Positions 34,805 through 45,197 of a DNA stretch of 64,000 nucleotides are shown here, one piece after another (positions within the stretch are counted from its first letter, which is position 1; each line of letters starts with the position of its first letter). Made by a program: the position numbers and the translations under genes. The notes beneath the pieces were generated by a model. That model ran no database searches, had not been told where the DNA came from, and saw only the letters and a list, made by a program, of their open reading frames with translations. The stretch comes from Imbricaverruca yamaguchii (lineage: Eukaryota; Arthropoda; Thecostraca; Neoverrucidae), in assembly GCA_034440575.1 (NCBI GenBank), contig JAOTOL010001453.1:379001-443000 (forward strand), given 5' to 3'.

Positions 34805-37029
34805 GTGACTTGGTTCAAGACTTGACTGTAGGCGAAACTCTGGGAAAAAGTGACCATAACATAGTTAGATTCAAGTCACATGTAGGGGAAATTATCAAGG
34901 ATAATTTGGTAAAGGTTCCAAATTTCAACAGGGCAGACTTTAACGGCATGAGAGCGGCTTTAAGTGCCATCAGATGGGAAGAAGAATTCTCCAATTTAAA
35001 TGCCTGTGAAATGTGGGAAAAGTTCAAATCTTACTTAAAGGAAACTCAGATTAGACATGTCCCCCAAAAGCAAAGACGCAAAATAAGGGTAGGAAAGCCA
35101 GCATGGCTTACACCAGACGTGATAAAAGCAATTAGGGCTAAGAAAACTGCATTTATAGTTTTTAAAGAAGCCTCAAATGTCATTAATCTAAAGGCGTATC
35201 GAAAAGCTAGAGACACTGTGAAGCAAAAACCCAGAGCAGCAAAGCGAGCAAAGGAACTGGATTTAGCTAGAAACTGTAATGGGGACAGTAAAAAGTTCTT
35301 TAGTTTCTACAAGCTGAGTAAAGTTTCTAGCACAATTGGTCCACTGGAAGTAAACGGGACTACATTGGGTGAGGATAGTGAGATGGTTGAGAAGCTGAGC
35401 AAGCAGTTCAAATCAGTGTTTACATTGGAAGATATGACCAATCTGCCGACCGTACACCATAGTTCAGTTACATGGGATCTGACAAATGATGTTGATTTCA
35501 TTGGTAGTGATGTTGTTTACAATCATATCAGGAAAATAAAGCCAAATAAGGCAGCAGGACCTGATGATATTTATGCTAGGGTGTTGCGGGAAACTGCAAA
35601 GGAACTGGCATTTCCACTTAGTATAATATTTTGTAGATCAGTTTCACATAATGAAATTCCAACCGATTGGAAAAGGGCAAATGTAGTTCCTATTTTCAAG
35701 AAAGGAGAAAGAGGAAAAGTTGAAAACTATAGGCCAATAAGTCTCACATCCCTAGTCTGCAAGGTACTCGAATCAATTATCAAGGATAGAATAGTTAGTT
35801 ATCTGGAAGGTAGCAGATTGATTCAAGATACTCAACATGGATTTAGAAAAGGACGATCGTGTCTCACAAACCTCTTGGACCTTTTGAACTTCGCCACAGA
35901 ACAATTTGATCAGGGAAATCAGGTTGATGTAGCATATCTTGACTTTAGTAAGGCCTTTGACAAGGTACCCCATAAACGGTTAATGATACAGCTTCAGTCC
36001 CATGGTATTGCAGGTAGCATCTTAAAATGGATAGAGTTGTGGCTTTCAGATAGACAGCAAAGAGTGATGCTAAATGGTACAAAGTCATCATGGCAAAATG
36101 TTCTTAGTGGAGTCCCCCAGGGGTCAGTACTAGGGCCATTACTGTTCATTATATTTGTAAACAACATCGAAAGTGGCCTAAGCAGTAAAGTTTTGAAATT
36201 TGCAGATGATTTGAAGGTCTTTAGGGCAATAACAGGTCAGGATGAGCATATCTCGCTGCAAAAAGACTTAGACGAACTTGTGAAGTGGTCCGAAGAATGG
36301 CAAATGAAATTTAACTTTGATAAGTGCAAAATCATGCATGTAGGTAAGCAGCATATGAAGGCTCCATACTTGATGGGTGGCCAAGTGCTATCAGTGACTC
36401 AACAGGAAAAGGATTTAGGTGTTATTCTAAACACAAAATTGGGGGCATCAGAACAGACCAAGGAAGCCAGGAAGAAGGCACTGAGAATGTTCGGGGCAAT
36501 AAATAGGAATGTATCATACAGAAGTGAGGAAGTGATCAGGAAGCTTTACTGTGCATACGTCAGGCCACATTTGGAATACTGCATCCAAGTTTGGTCTCCC
36601 AGCTATGAAAAAGATTGTTGGCTTTTAGAGAGAGTACAAAAGAGGGCTACAAAAATGTTTATTGGCATAAGCAACCTGGCATATGAGGAAAGATTGAAGA
36701 AATTGAATATGTTTTCACTTAGACATAGAAGGCTGAGAGGAGATCTCATCGAGGTCTTTAAATTTGTCAATGGTCTGGAGAGGGGATACCTTGGGGAAAT
36801 GTTTGAATTTAACAGAAATGATGCAATTAGAGGTCATAAATTCAAAATTAAAATTAACCACAGCAGAACAAGGTTAAGGCAAACTTTCTTCACCAACAGG
36901 GTAGTGGAACACTGGAACCAGCTGCCAGAAAACATCGTCAGTAGCAGCACATTGAACATCTTTAAAAACAGCATAGACAATCATTATAAGAATAGAGGGC
37001 TTGCTTTTCAGTATTACAGGGAGGGCTGA
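34705..37029 (+). CDS. LINE reverse transcriptase (ORF2, 774 codons)
   Basis: The frame starts in the last part of the endonuclease (SFLDLVFSDL, GKSDHNIVRF) and runs to a natural stop. Reverse-transcriptase motifs in order: NKAAGPDDIYARVL (about residue 280), PIFKKGERGK, NYRPISLTSLVCK, GFRKGRSCLTNLLDLL, YLDFSKAFDKVPH (about 411), GVPQGSVLGPLLF (about 470) and the catalytic FADDLKVF (about 498). The C-terminal part has YVRPHLEYCIQVWSP and ERVQKRATKM, common in CR1 and jockey lineages. All polymerase aspartates are present. The N-terminal Met is not the real start; the protein should begin with the endonuclease upstream. Without repair of two frameshifts this copy cannot make a full ORF2. Confidence 0.92.
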   Translation: MFRKCLEEDLFLHQFVSEPTRHGSFLDLVFSDLSDLVQDLTVGETLGKSDHNIVRFKSHVGEIIKDNLVKVPNFNRADFNGMRAALSAIRWEEEFSNLNACEMWEKFKSYLKETQIRHVPQKQRRKIRVGKPAWLTPDVIKAIRAKKTAFIVFKEASNVINLKAYRKARDTVKQKPRAAKRAKELDLARNCNGDSKKFFSFYKLSKVSSTIGPLEVNGTTLGEDSEMVEKLSKQFKSVFTLEDMTNLPTVHHSSVTWDLTNDVDFIGSDVVYNHIRKIKPNKAAGPDDIYARVLRETAKELAFPLSIIFCRSVSHNEIPTDWKRANVVPIFKKGERGKVENYRPISLTSLVCKVLESIIKDRIVSYLEGSRLIQDTQHGFRKGRSCLTNLLDLLNFATEQFDQGNQVDVAYLDFSKAFDKVPHKRLMIQLQSHGIAGSILKWIELWLSDRQQRVMLNGTKSSWQNVLSGVPQGSVLGPLLFIIFVNNIESGLSSKVLKFADDLKVFRAITGQDEHISLQKDLDELVKWSEEWQMKFNFDKCKIMHVGKQHMKAPYLMGGQVLSVTQQEKDLGVILNTKLGASEQTKEARKKALRMFGAINRNVSYRSEEVIRKLYCAYVRPHLEYCIQVWSPSYEKDCWLLERVQKRATKMFIGISNLAYEERLKKLNMFSLRHRRLRGDLIEVFKFVNGLERGYLGEMFEFNRNDAIRGHKFKIKINHSRTRLRQTFFTNRVVEHWNQLPENIVSSSTLNIFKNSIDNHYKNRGLAFQYYREG

Positions 37030-37149
37030 TTGGCAGATTTGGTGGGCAACTGGTTCAGTGTACAGAGTGCAACCAAGAAGGGCCCTTGTGGCTCAGAGTT
37101 GCACTAATCTTTTATGTCTTTATGTCTTTATGTCTTTACATACAGTGGC

Positions 37150-37439
37150 AGGTTGGCCCAACCAACTGCGTCAGCACCGTCAGCACACTAAGTTCGGTGC
37201 GTAGGCGCTATGGTCGCCTCCGTAGCCAGTTAGCGAAGGCGACCAGTCGTCGCCGTCTCGAAGCTCACTGATTGTCCAACCGTCATCGGCCGGCCGACCG
37301 TTCAGACGATACCCACAGTTGCTCTGAAACTCGAGCCGACCTGCAGTTGCTCGTGTCGCGACAGTAGCGGGCCGTCCTACTTCCGGTGGAAGATCATGCA
37401 TGGCGTGTCGTTTTTCGCGCCGGCACCGGTGCCGTCTTA
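37150..37439. other. Spacer between LINE and USP-like copy
   Basis: GC-rich, no recognised feature. Confidence 0.35.
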
Positions 37440-38104
37440 AGCGTTCAGGTAGCCGGCATCTAGGGGGTGACGTAGGTGTCATCGAGGCGACACCAGACGG
37501 AAGATGCCACGTCGGGACAGGTGGCGTCGGACGGCCGCGCCACGTAGTAGTAGTGGCCGACGTCCAGCGAGCTGTCGCAGTGCATCACCAGCTCGAACAG
37601 ATGGAATTGGACGGAAGCCCTGCCGCGCACTGGCACCCACAGTCGCTCCGTCAGCGCCACGCGAGTCAGCACCTTGCGGCGCTAGCCTATGCTACGGTCG
37701 GACAAGAAGCGTACCGGCGGGATGCGAGATAGTGCGGCAGCTGCAGCGGCTGTAGCTGTCAGTCGGCATCGCGCAGCGTAGCGCACTTCTCGCAGTTGCA
37801 CTGGTTCTCACTCTGGACAGCCGCTCCACCGCTAGATGCTGCTCCAGCAGGTCAGATGCCTCGGGGTTCATGCGAGGTTGAGGCGGCAGAGAGTCAGGCA
37901 CGGCCAGGTGCAGATCGGTGATACCGCTCGAATGGCGCGTCACGGAGGTCTGTCTGGAACGTGCCGCACAACCCGGCAAGCCGAGCGTGAGGCGGGAATG
38001 CGCCGCCGCTCGACCTGCTGGGACGGCACTTGAGGCCGACTGGCTGACACGACATTTCATTGCCATCCCGAGTAGCTACAGTCCGGCTCTGTCAGGGATG
38101 CGGA

Positions 38105-38290
38105 GCCGGGAAAATTTTGGACGGCTCCGGCTCCGACTCCGGCTCCGGGGAAGTATCCCGGCTCCGGCTCCGGCTCCGGCTCCGGGCAAACGGTACCGGC
38201 TCCGGCGGCTCCGGCTCCGGCTCCGGCTCTGGGCAAAATGTTCCGGCTCCGGCGGCTCCGGCTCTGGTTCCGGCTCCGGCTCCGCATCCC
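38105..38290. repeat. (GGCTCC)n hexanucleotide array
   Basis: About 30 copies of GGCTCC with point variants, encoding Gly-Ser or Arg-Ser type repeats depending on frame. It lies inside the USP-like copy. Confidence 0.95.
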
Positions 38291-38309
38291 TGGGCTCTGT
38301 GGTGGTCAT

Positions 38310-38475
38310 GTCCGCTGATGATCGTCCCCCAGAGACTGGGCCGTGTAGACAAGACAACGGTATCGGCTGACGACCGTCCCCTAGAGACCGGGCCGGCTGG
38401 GGCGACTGTATCTGCTGTCGGTCGTCTGTTAGAGACTGGATCAGCTGAAATTACGGTGTTCGCTGTCGACAGTCT
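38310..38475. repeat. About 50-bp diverged tandem units
   Basis: Three to four copies of a unit with CGTCCCCTAGAGACCGGGCC and a following GCTG.. block. In minus-strand frame it reads as repeats of the ADTVAPAGPVSRGRS kind, so it was a coding repeat of the USP-like copy. Confidence 0.7.
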
Positions 38476-38904
38476 GTGGAAGACTCGCCCATTGAGCCCT
38501 TCAGGCTTTCGAAGACGCTTGCAGGTTGAGAGTCGCGAGGAGTCATGGGCGCATGTTCGTGAAACGAGTCCAAAAGATATCTGAGCAATTCTGAGGAGTC
38601 TTGCTGCCAGCCTGCCTCGAACCAGGGCGGCAGTACGGCGCGTGTAAAGGCGGATGGAGAAGGCTTCGAGAAGGCTGAGCCTATCTAGAGCCACCAGGTG
38701 CCGTTGGCTCTGACTGAACCGTGCCGTCATCACTTCATGGAAGAACTGCTGAGTAGAAGAGCGCCCGCAGTCCGCAGACGTGATGTAGCACGTGCTCCCA
38801 AGGTTGTCGAGATGGTGCCGTGGCAGTGGCGATGGTAGGTGCAACATGGCGATGTGGTTGACATCAGAGCTGATGCTCACTGCTTGCTCCCTCAAAATGT
38901 CCAA

Positions 38905-40228
38905 CAGACAAGAATGCTGTGGCGCGACAAAATATCCAAGGAAAATCTATTCCAAAATTACCTTGTGCCGCTAAAGGTTTTGGACGTTCTCTTAAATTAG
39001 GCATTCTCCGCCTTTGACGTTCCATCACTTCCCAGTGGTATTTTGGACATTCTGATTCTTGTACATTGTGTCCCAATCTCTGAGCTACCATACAGAAGAT
39101 AATTTTGGTTCATTTCATCCCAAGACTTCAATTTCATAGTGCGATTATACCGCACATAAGACATTCTAGTGCGAAGCGGCACAATCAAACATTGTTCAGC
39201 ACAAGATTCCCGCGAGCCGTGGCAATCAGAAGTGTATTGGGCGACTAACCAGAATATGTAGATGTTATGTAGTCTTAGAAATGAACATTGTGACACAGCA
39301 GCAGGAAAACTTAAGACATGATACAAAGGTTGAATGTCGACTTTGTTGTTTAAAATTAATACGTGAAGTTGGTTGAGTACTACATGGCCAATGCAGTGAT
39401 ACACCCTAAAGCCGAACTAATTAACTACGTTAAGTAGGCACCTATAACATTGTTAATAAAAAAGTGCAAGATAACTAGTCATTCCCTTTCTAAATGTTGG
39501 CAAATATGAAGGTTAATTCTAACGATACTGGAACTGACCATCTGTGTGCAATATTGACATAGGTAGCTTGATATTTCTTGAAAGCCAATCCTTGCAATTA
39601 ACAGGCCATAGATTCAGCTGGTGTAGTTGCATCCATACAAAATTGAAGGTCATTGTGCATTAGTAATACATTTTAAAACTCCTGAAAAACAAGTGAAAAT
39701 ATGTGTTTAGATTACCCAGGACTAGAGCATGTGAATGTAGCTGGGTGAAGAAATTGCTATTAGCTTGATGGTATTTCCTGCTGTATTTATCTTTGTCTCC
39801 ATTTTCTTGTCAGTGACAAAATGTTATATGGCATCTGAGTGTCATTCCCAACTCTAAAGCCTATAATTAATGATTGTCTGTTTAACAGATGAATTATATG
39901 ATGTAGTACCTATATCTCCTCCCATCCTTAACAAAGTAAGCAGCCTTAAATGATGGAAGAAAGAAAAGCTTGCCTATGCTAAGCAATGTAATGAATTTTT
40001 ATGAGACCAACTTGTCACTCCCTTATTATATAGCCGTATTCAACATTTTGTTTATTTCCATACTTTGATGGAGAGGGAAAGCAATTTACTCCATTCAAAT
40101 CCACAATCCTGGTCTCTGGTTAAAGTGGCCTAAAGCCTAAATGACAAACTAACTAACTAATCCTGGTCTCATGATGGCAGTTTAATTGTTATATTTAAAT
40201 TGTCAGATAAGTCATACCTTCTGGCACC
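38905..40228. other. Non-coding, upstream of the 40-51 kb gene
   Basis: No exon seen. CpG becomes rare from about 39400. The stretch would contain the promoter or 5' UTR of the gene starting at 40229; no clear core promoter element stands out. Confidence 0.4.
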
Positions 40229-40294
40229 ATGAGTGATGAGGAAGAAGATGTGCCAGCACCCATTGGTACGGAAGGCCTTGCTGATAAAGTGCAG
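40229..40294 (+). CDS. Unrecognised seven-exon gene, exon 1
   Basis: ATG at 40229 with an in-frame TAA 21 nt upstream supports the start. It encodes 22 residues (MSDEEEDVPAPIGTEGLADK then VQ), acidic at the N-terminus, and ends CAG/GTATGG in phase 0. The next exon (41587) starts in phase 0. I do not recognise the whole protein, about 480 residues: it shows no signal peptide, no membrane segment and no enzyme motif, so it is probably soluble and intracellular. Confidence 0.6.
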
Positions 40295-41159
40295 GTATGG
40301 TTATGGGCCTAGCCTCTAGGGATATGGTTTTTTGATCATATCAACATTGTTACCATTAAATATGATGTCAGTTGTAGAGGTCATATGGATTCTTTTCACT
40401 TTCCATGAATGTGTACTAACCTTTGTTAATAGTGAACTGAAATTGATTTTTATGTTGACATCCAAGCTGCATTGTGCTGATGATTATGATAAGCACAGCT
40501 CATCATAATCATGCTATATCAATGCTATGAAAACAATTACAAGCCATGATATTGTAAATGCTGGTCCAATATGAGTGCAACACAATGCACACCATGTGGA
40601 GTGTCTCGGAATTCCAAGGGTTATGAGGAAAACAACACTTTTCAGGAACTTGTTTTGATCTCTTGGAGACAGGAGGTTTGACCTGAATTGATTTCCATGA
40701 AACATCACTATGTATAACAGTAGTAACTGTTATATTTTCAACACACTTGATTCCTGGCAGATATCCATCATCTTACATACATGTGCCATATTTAGTTGCC
40801 AGCATCATCTTTTGTCTGTACTTTTCCTGGCACATTGTAAATTGTCTCAATTTGATCAGAGGTGTTGACATCTTCAAATGCTATCCTCCATTCACATGAA
40901 TTTCAGGACACTGGTCATGTGTGACATGCATGCACCAATAAATATGTTGTTAAATATGCCATCAGGTAGATGGCATGGCATACACAGCTATGGAGTTGTA
41001 CACCATCATGGGCCAAGTTAATAATTAATTGTTCTCTCACCCTGACCATTTCAGCACTGCTAGAGCATTAGCTGCCCATATGCAGTGGTGGAATGCTCTG
41101 TTGCTTGGCATGTGTGCAGTCGTCTTATGCTGTGTGTAAATGACAGTAGACAGTATCTA

Positions 41160-41586
41160 TGTACTGCAGGCAGTGGTGGTGCTGTTGCAGCAGTATGTGT
41201 GCAGTTGTGTGGTGCAATGTTTGAATGACTGTAGATGCTGTTGCTGTACTGCAGGCAGTGGTGGTGCTGTTGCAGCAGTATGTGTGCAGTTGTGTGGTGC
41301 AATGTTTGAATGACTGTAGATGCTGTTGCTGTACTGCAGGCAGTGGTGGTGCTGTTGCAGCAGTATGTGTGCAGTTGTGTGGTGCAGTGTTTGAATGACT
41401 GTAGATGCTGTTGCTGTACTGCAGGCAGTGGTGGAGCTGCTGCAGCAGTATGTGTGTAGTTGTGTGATGTGTGTGAATGATGTAGGTGGTGTCACTGTAC
41501 TGCAGGCAGTGGTGGAGCTGCTGCAGCAGTATGTGTGTAGTTGTGTGATGTGTGTGAATGATGTAGGTGGTGTCACTGTACTGCAG
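41160..41586 (+). repeat. 85/81-bp minisatellite carrying copies of the exon 2 acceptor
   Basis: TACTGCAGGCAGTGGTGG starts at 41162, 41247, 41332, 41417 and 41498, and the true exon 2 acceptor follows at 41579, giving periods of 85, 85, 85, 81 and 81. Each unit therefore contains a copy of the intron end and of the first exon 2 codons. Confidence 0.92.
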
Positions 41587-41822
41587 GCAGTGGTAGCATT
41601 GCTGCAGCGGCGACGGCACCAGGTGGCGCGCCGGGACGCCCTAATCCGTGAGGCGGTATGTTCACTGCTGCAGCCGGTTGCTGCTGACTCGGTCGACTCA
41701 GCCAAGTCGGCAGTACCGCGGCCACTCTCTCAGCTGATTGGCCTGCGTGCCACCGTCGCCTGGCAGCGAGTAGTTGCCAGGCGGTGGCTGATCGCAGTCG
41801 ACCTCATCAATGACACCCCCAG
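41587..41822 (+). CDS. Unrecognised seven-exon gene, exon 2
   Basis: Acceptor TGTACTGCAG, donor CCCAG/GTTAGT. Encodes AVVALLQRRRHQVARRDALI through PRPLSQLIGLRATVAWQRVV to ..LINDTP. Starts in phase 0 and ends with two bases of the next codon, which exon 3 completes. The exon is CpG-rich compared with its flanks, as coding exons under selection would be in a CpG-depleted stretch. Confidence 0.75.
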
Positions 41823-42329
41823 GTTAGTACCATCCATGTTATGCTGCCTGTGGTGCGTTTTTGGATGGCTGAAGTGCTACTTATTAGTTCTTAATGTTGT
41901 GGAGAGCTGCACTCAGCATTGTTTGGTTCAAGATTATAGGCAGTGTCCTAAAATTACTTCACCATTAACTGTGTGGATGAAGAAAGAAGTTGCTTGGGAA
42001 TAGTGAAAGATTGGAAGAAAATAAAAGATCGCCACTGAAGGATTAAAAAAGCAGAATGCCTTTCAATTCAGTCACATGCATTTTACATTCTTTAGCAGCT
42101 GTGGGCATAATGACTACCCACACATGTAGCAAAATGGTAAAAACCTAAGACAAGGATGAAGTACACAATTCCATTAACTGTGAATTTCCAGGCCACATGG
42201 TCAATTATTTTACACTGATTATAGGAGAGGAAAGATGTTTTCATATTAGCTGGAAACAAGGTCACAAACAGGTCTCATATATTTCCGGTTCCATACATCT
42301 TCGGAAACAGAGCATACATACAGAGAAGT

Positions 42330-42370
<41 letters not shown>

Positions 42371-43638
42371 ACGCACACGCACACGCGCACGCGCACGCGC
42401 ACACGCACACGCACACGCACACATGTACATACACTCTGGCATGTGATGCATACATCAGGCCTTGAACCAAGATCGTGGGAAGGATTCTAAGCATCACCCA
42501 AGCCCCACAGTACCAGCCCTATGTAAATGCAAGCATAGTTACAGGGTTTGTGGTGGATACGAGTGATCAAGACTCCCACAGTCTAACAATGGTCACCATC
42601 TCTTTACCTCCATGTATCTGTCTGTATGCACTCGTGTTCTATATGTCATCTTGTACTCCAATTGTGTGTGTAAGTTGGTGAGTGAGTGAGTGAGGGGCTG
42701 ATGACTTGATAAGGGAGTAAGTAACACATTCATAAAGCATGTGCCGCCCATTTCTTACATGAAGCTGGTACATGAAGCAACTCTACTGTCTTCAAAGAAG
42801 ACAGTGCAGATGCATCAGACCAGTTCGTGGCATTGGTATGAGTTTCCAGTTAATGTGAATATTTGGGTACTTCCCCTAATCATTTTATCAGTATGTATCT
42901 TTGATTTATGTTGTATATGCGTATATTTGGTTTATTGGGTATTGTGATTATTTGAACATCATATTCGACAGTCCCTAAGCCCGTAATAGGTTAACACTCA
43001 GTGCTATCTTGTTGCCTAGCACTGTTATTAATTAGTAGCTTCTTATGCATTCTGAGATTCAGTGTTAAAATATTGAATTCTCGTTCGACGTGGGATGTTG
43101 GAACGAGTGCAGAAAGATGTCAAAATCACCATGGAAATAATGTTAGTAAATGTATTAAGTTTGGCAAACCCAGTTGTGAGACAATTGCATACATATCACT
43201 GTTCCAGTTTTGTGTCTTTTCAGAGGTATCTATTTTAGGGATACTGACATCAACGATAGCGATACAAGCACCTATGATATATACTGGTATTGTATAGAAT
43301 GGCACATCAAAGGTAATCCCTTCACCTGGAATTGTGTTGTGGGATGTTCGTTATCACCATCCCAGATCCATTATGGTGAGCATAAGCATGGTGCTTGTAA
43401 ACAGGATACAGTTAGTGACGAAACATGAAGACTTCGCAAACACCCACGCACAAAGAAGCACGGCGTCGATACTCTTTTTGGAAGGATGTCGATTCAGTGC
43501 TCAGTAATCGATATATTCCACTCTATTCTGCGACTAATTTATCACTGGTGATAATTCTGTTGTACCTGCCAAGCGAACCTCCGTACTTGACTGACTGTTC
43601 AGCCACCGGTTGGCTGAGATGCCAATATTTCTTGCTTG
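41823..43638. other. Intron 2 of the unrecognised gene
   Basis: No exon seen. It holds the CA/CG microsatellite at 42330-42422. Confidence 0.5.
42330..42422. repeat. (CA)n/(CACGCA)n microsatellite
   Basis: CA dinucleotides, then GCACAC and GCGCAC hexamers. Confidence 0.97.
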
Positions 43639-43856
43639 TTGCCTGCCCTGCTTTCAACAGTCTTTCTGCTTCTTCTGCACCGAGGTGCCACACCCGTCGC
43701 TGCTGGTGTCGGTCCCTCCTGATCACTTGAAGTACGAGTCGCGGCTGTTGCCTGCCCTGCTTACAACAGTATCTCTGCTTGTTCCACAGCGAGGTACCAC
43801 ACCCGTCGCTGCTGGTGTCCGCCGCTCCTGATCACATGAAGTACGAGTCGCGGCTC
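43639..43856 (+). repeat. 109-bp tandem duplication over the exon 3 acceptor
   Basis: TTGCCTGCCCTGCTT begins at 43639 and again at 43748. Each unit contains intron end, acceptor site and the start of exon 3. The first copy has lost the AG (TTCTGCACCGAG); the second keeps it (GTTCCACAGCGAG) and continues into the exon. Confidence 0.9.
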
Positions 43857-43941
43857 GTGTCTCTGCCGTTCACGCTGGAGGAGGGGCTCGGGCGGCGGCC
43901 GAGCGGCGGCCTTGCCCCTGGGGACACACTCCGTATGGTGG
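43790..43941 (+). CDS. Unrecognised seven-exon gene, exon 3
   Basis: Acceptor TTGTTCCACAG, donor GTGG/GTAAGT. Encodes EVPHPSLLVSAAPDHMKYES, then RLVSLPFTLEEGLG and ends ..GDTLRMV. It joins exon 2 in frame (AG + C = Ser). It leaves one base over, whereas the simplest start of exon 4 needs two, so a small exon may be missing between them or exon 4 starts later. Confidence 0.7.
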
Positions 43942-44907
43942 GTAAGTGCCCGGTGGTGCTGACCTAGCCGATGGATGTGAGCCCCTCCCCTACACCTAGT
44001 TTGTAGGTTGTTGCACCCCACTCTACTCCGAGTGTGTTCAAAATATGGTCATGGGGTGGGTGCTTGGGTATCTCTCATACCGAGTAGCCCAGCCAGGTGC
44101 GAGTAAAGAAGAGGGCAGACGGAAACTTATCAACATATCTTCGTTCAGGCCAATTTTGTTCACATCTGGTTCCTATTTGTAGCTGTCCGACGCCAATGTT
44201 CGGCTCCCTCAAACATGGGTGTCTGCATTGTATAAATGCTGGATGCGCACCTGCTGAGGTTCGGTGGGCATGTAGTCTACTTTATGTTATGGAGTGTTAT
44301 CGAATATCTTGGTTTTGATTTGAAGAAACATGTTTTCGAAGTCTGATTTTCTCTTTCAATGCTCAAAGTAGTAAGCGAGTCAACAACAGGTCAGCCACCA
44401 ATGGGAAATTCAGAATGGATCACGCACATTTATTTTGAGCATATGCACTGTGTGGATTATTTTTATTATGAACTCCCTAGATGTATCTTCTTGACCCGAA
44501 ATGGTTAGCTAAGGCCATCAATTGTGCTCCTCCTTACACCAGAACAGTGTATACGATACAAGAGTATAATCGGTCTTATGTTGCAATCCGCTGGTGCCTG
44601 GTAACATATGACGCTGGAATTGCATGGAGGTCTGCTGTGATGATTTGTGGTTGCCCTGAAGGGCATCACTAGGGTCATGCTCACTATAATATTTCTTTGG
44701 TTAGTAGCTGCAGAACAAAACTAACCCTGTTGCGGATCTAGTGGCGTAGGCTGATGCGACGCTTGGAACGGACATATTCGTGGCGTGCCATGCGTGCATG
44801 CATCTGTATGTCAGTTATTGAACTTCTAGTGGGTGACGCGATATGCAACATTCTCTGCAATATATGAGGTGCTGTGCCCTTTACTGACATCCCTGTGCCA
44901 CCCACAG
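43942..44907. other. Intron 3 of the unrecognised gene
   Basis: No clear exon, although the phase mismatch between exons 3 and 4 suggests a missed short one could lie here. Confidence 0.45.
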
Positions 44908-45197
44908 CCATAGTATGGCCGCCCCGTGGCTGCGTGCATTTCCTATGACGTCGTCCAAAGGCCAGATTTTTTATCTTGCGTATTTCCTCACGGACGCTTA
45001 CACTGGTTCCAAAGCTTCAGTGGATGTGCCTGTGGTCGCCGGCGAGGCCGACAGTCGACTTTCTCTGATGTTCGTCTCGCCACCCGGCCACACTCAGCTG
45101 GGCAATGACGTGGACTTCTATCAGCTGACTGCCGGCGACGTCACTCTCACCGCTGACGACCTGTTGTCGCGCCGGTTGGCGCCATTTCGCGACCTGG
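44908..45197 (+). CDS. Unrecognised seven-exon gene, exon 4
   Basis: Encodes PWLRAFPMTSSKGQIFYLAY, then FLTDAYTGSKASVDVPVVAG, MFVSPPGHTQLGNDVDFYQL and ..RRLAPFRDL. Acceptor CCACCCACAG at 44907; donor CCTGG/GTAAGG leaving one base. A weaker acceptor further in (CCAAAG before GCCAGATT, about 44963) would restore phase with exon 3 and start the exon at GQIFYLAY. The frame is clearly protein-coding but belongs to no family I can name. Confidence 0.7.

Larger units (their letters stand above)
33690..37145 (+). mobile_element. CR1/jockey-like LINE, nearly complete 3' part
   Basis: It holds an ORF1 fragment with an SGNH-esterase-like end, an apurinic-type endonuclease with two frameshifts, and a 774-codon open frame with an intact reverse transcriptase. 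The 3' end has three TTTATGTC octamers (37111-37135) instead of poly(A), as in CR1/L2-group elements. The 5' part of ORF1 is missing. Confidence 0.9.
37440..38860 (-). pseudogene. USP35/USP38-like ubiquitin hydrolase, broken copy
   Basis: Landmarks of a ubiquitin-specific protease appear in the right order on the minus strand but in different frames. They are the Cys box LDNLGSTCYITSA (about 38805-38770); PPWFEAGWQQDSSELLRYLL (about 38622-38563), the block after the Cys box that in USP35/38 reads PPWF..QQD.SE; SSGITDLHLAVPDS; the zinc-ribbon piece ENQCNCEKCATLRDAD (about 37795-37748); and the His box LDVGHYYYVARP with WCRLDDTYVTP before a stop (about 37575-37460). At least three frameshifts and internal stops separate them, and no introns are needed between several blocks, so this may be a processed or captured copy. 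The catalytic Cys and His codons survive. A repetitive insert (38105-38470) divides the two halves. A functional gene with assembly errors is less likely. Confidence 0.75.
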
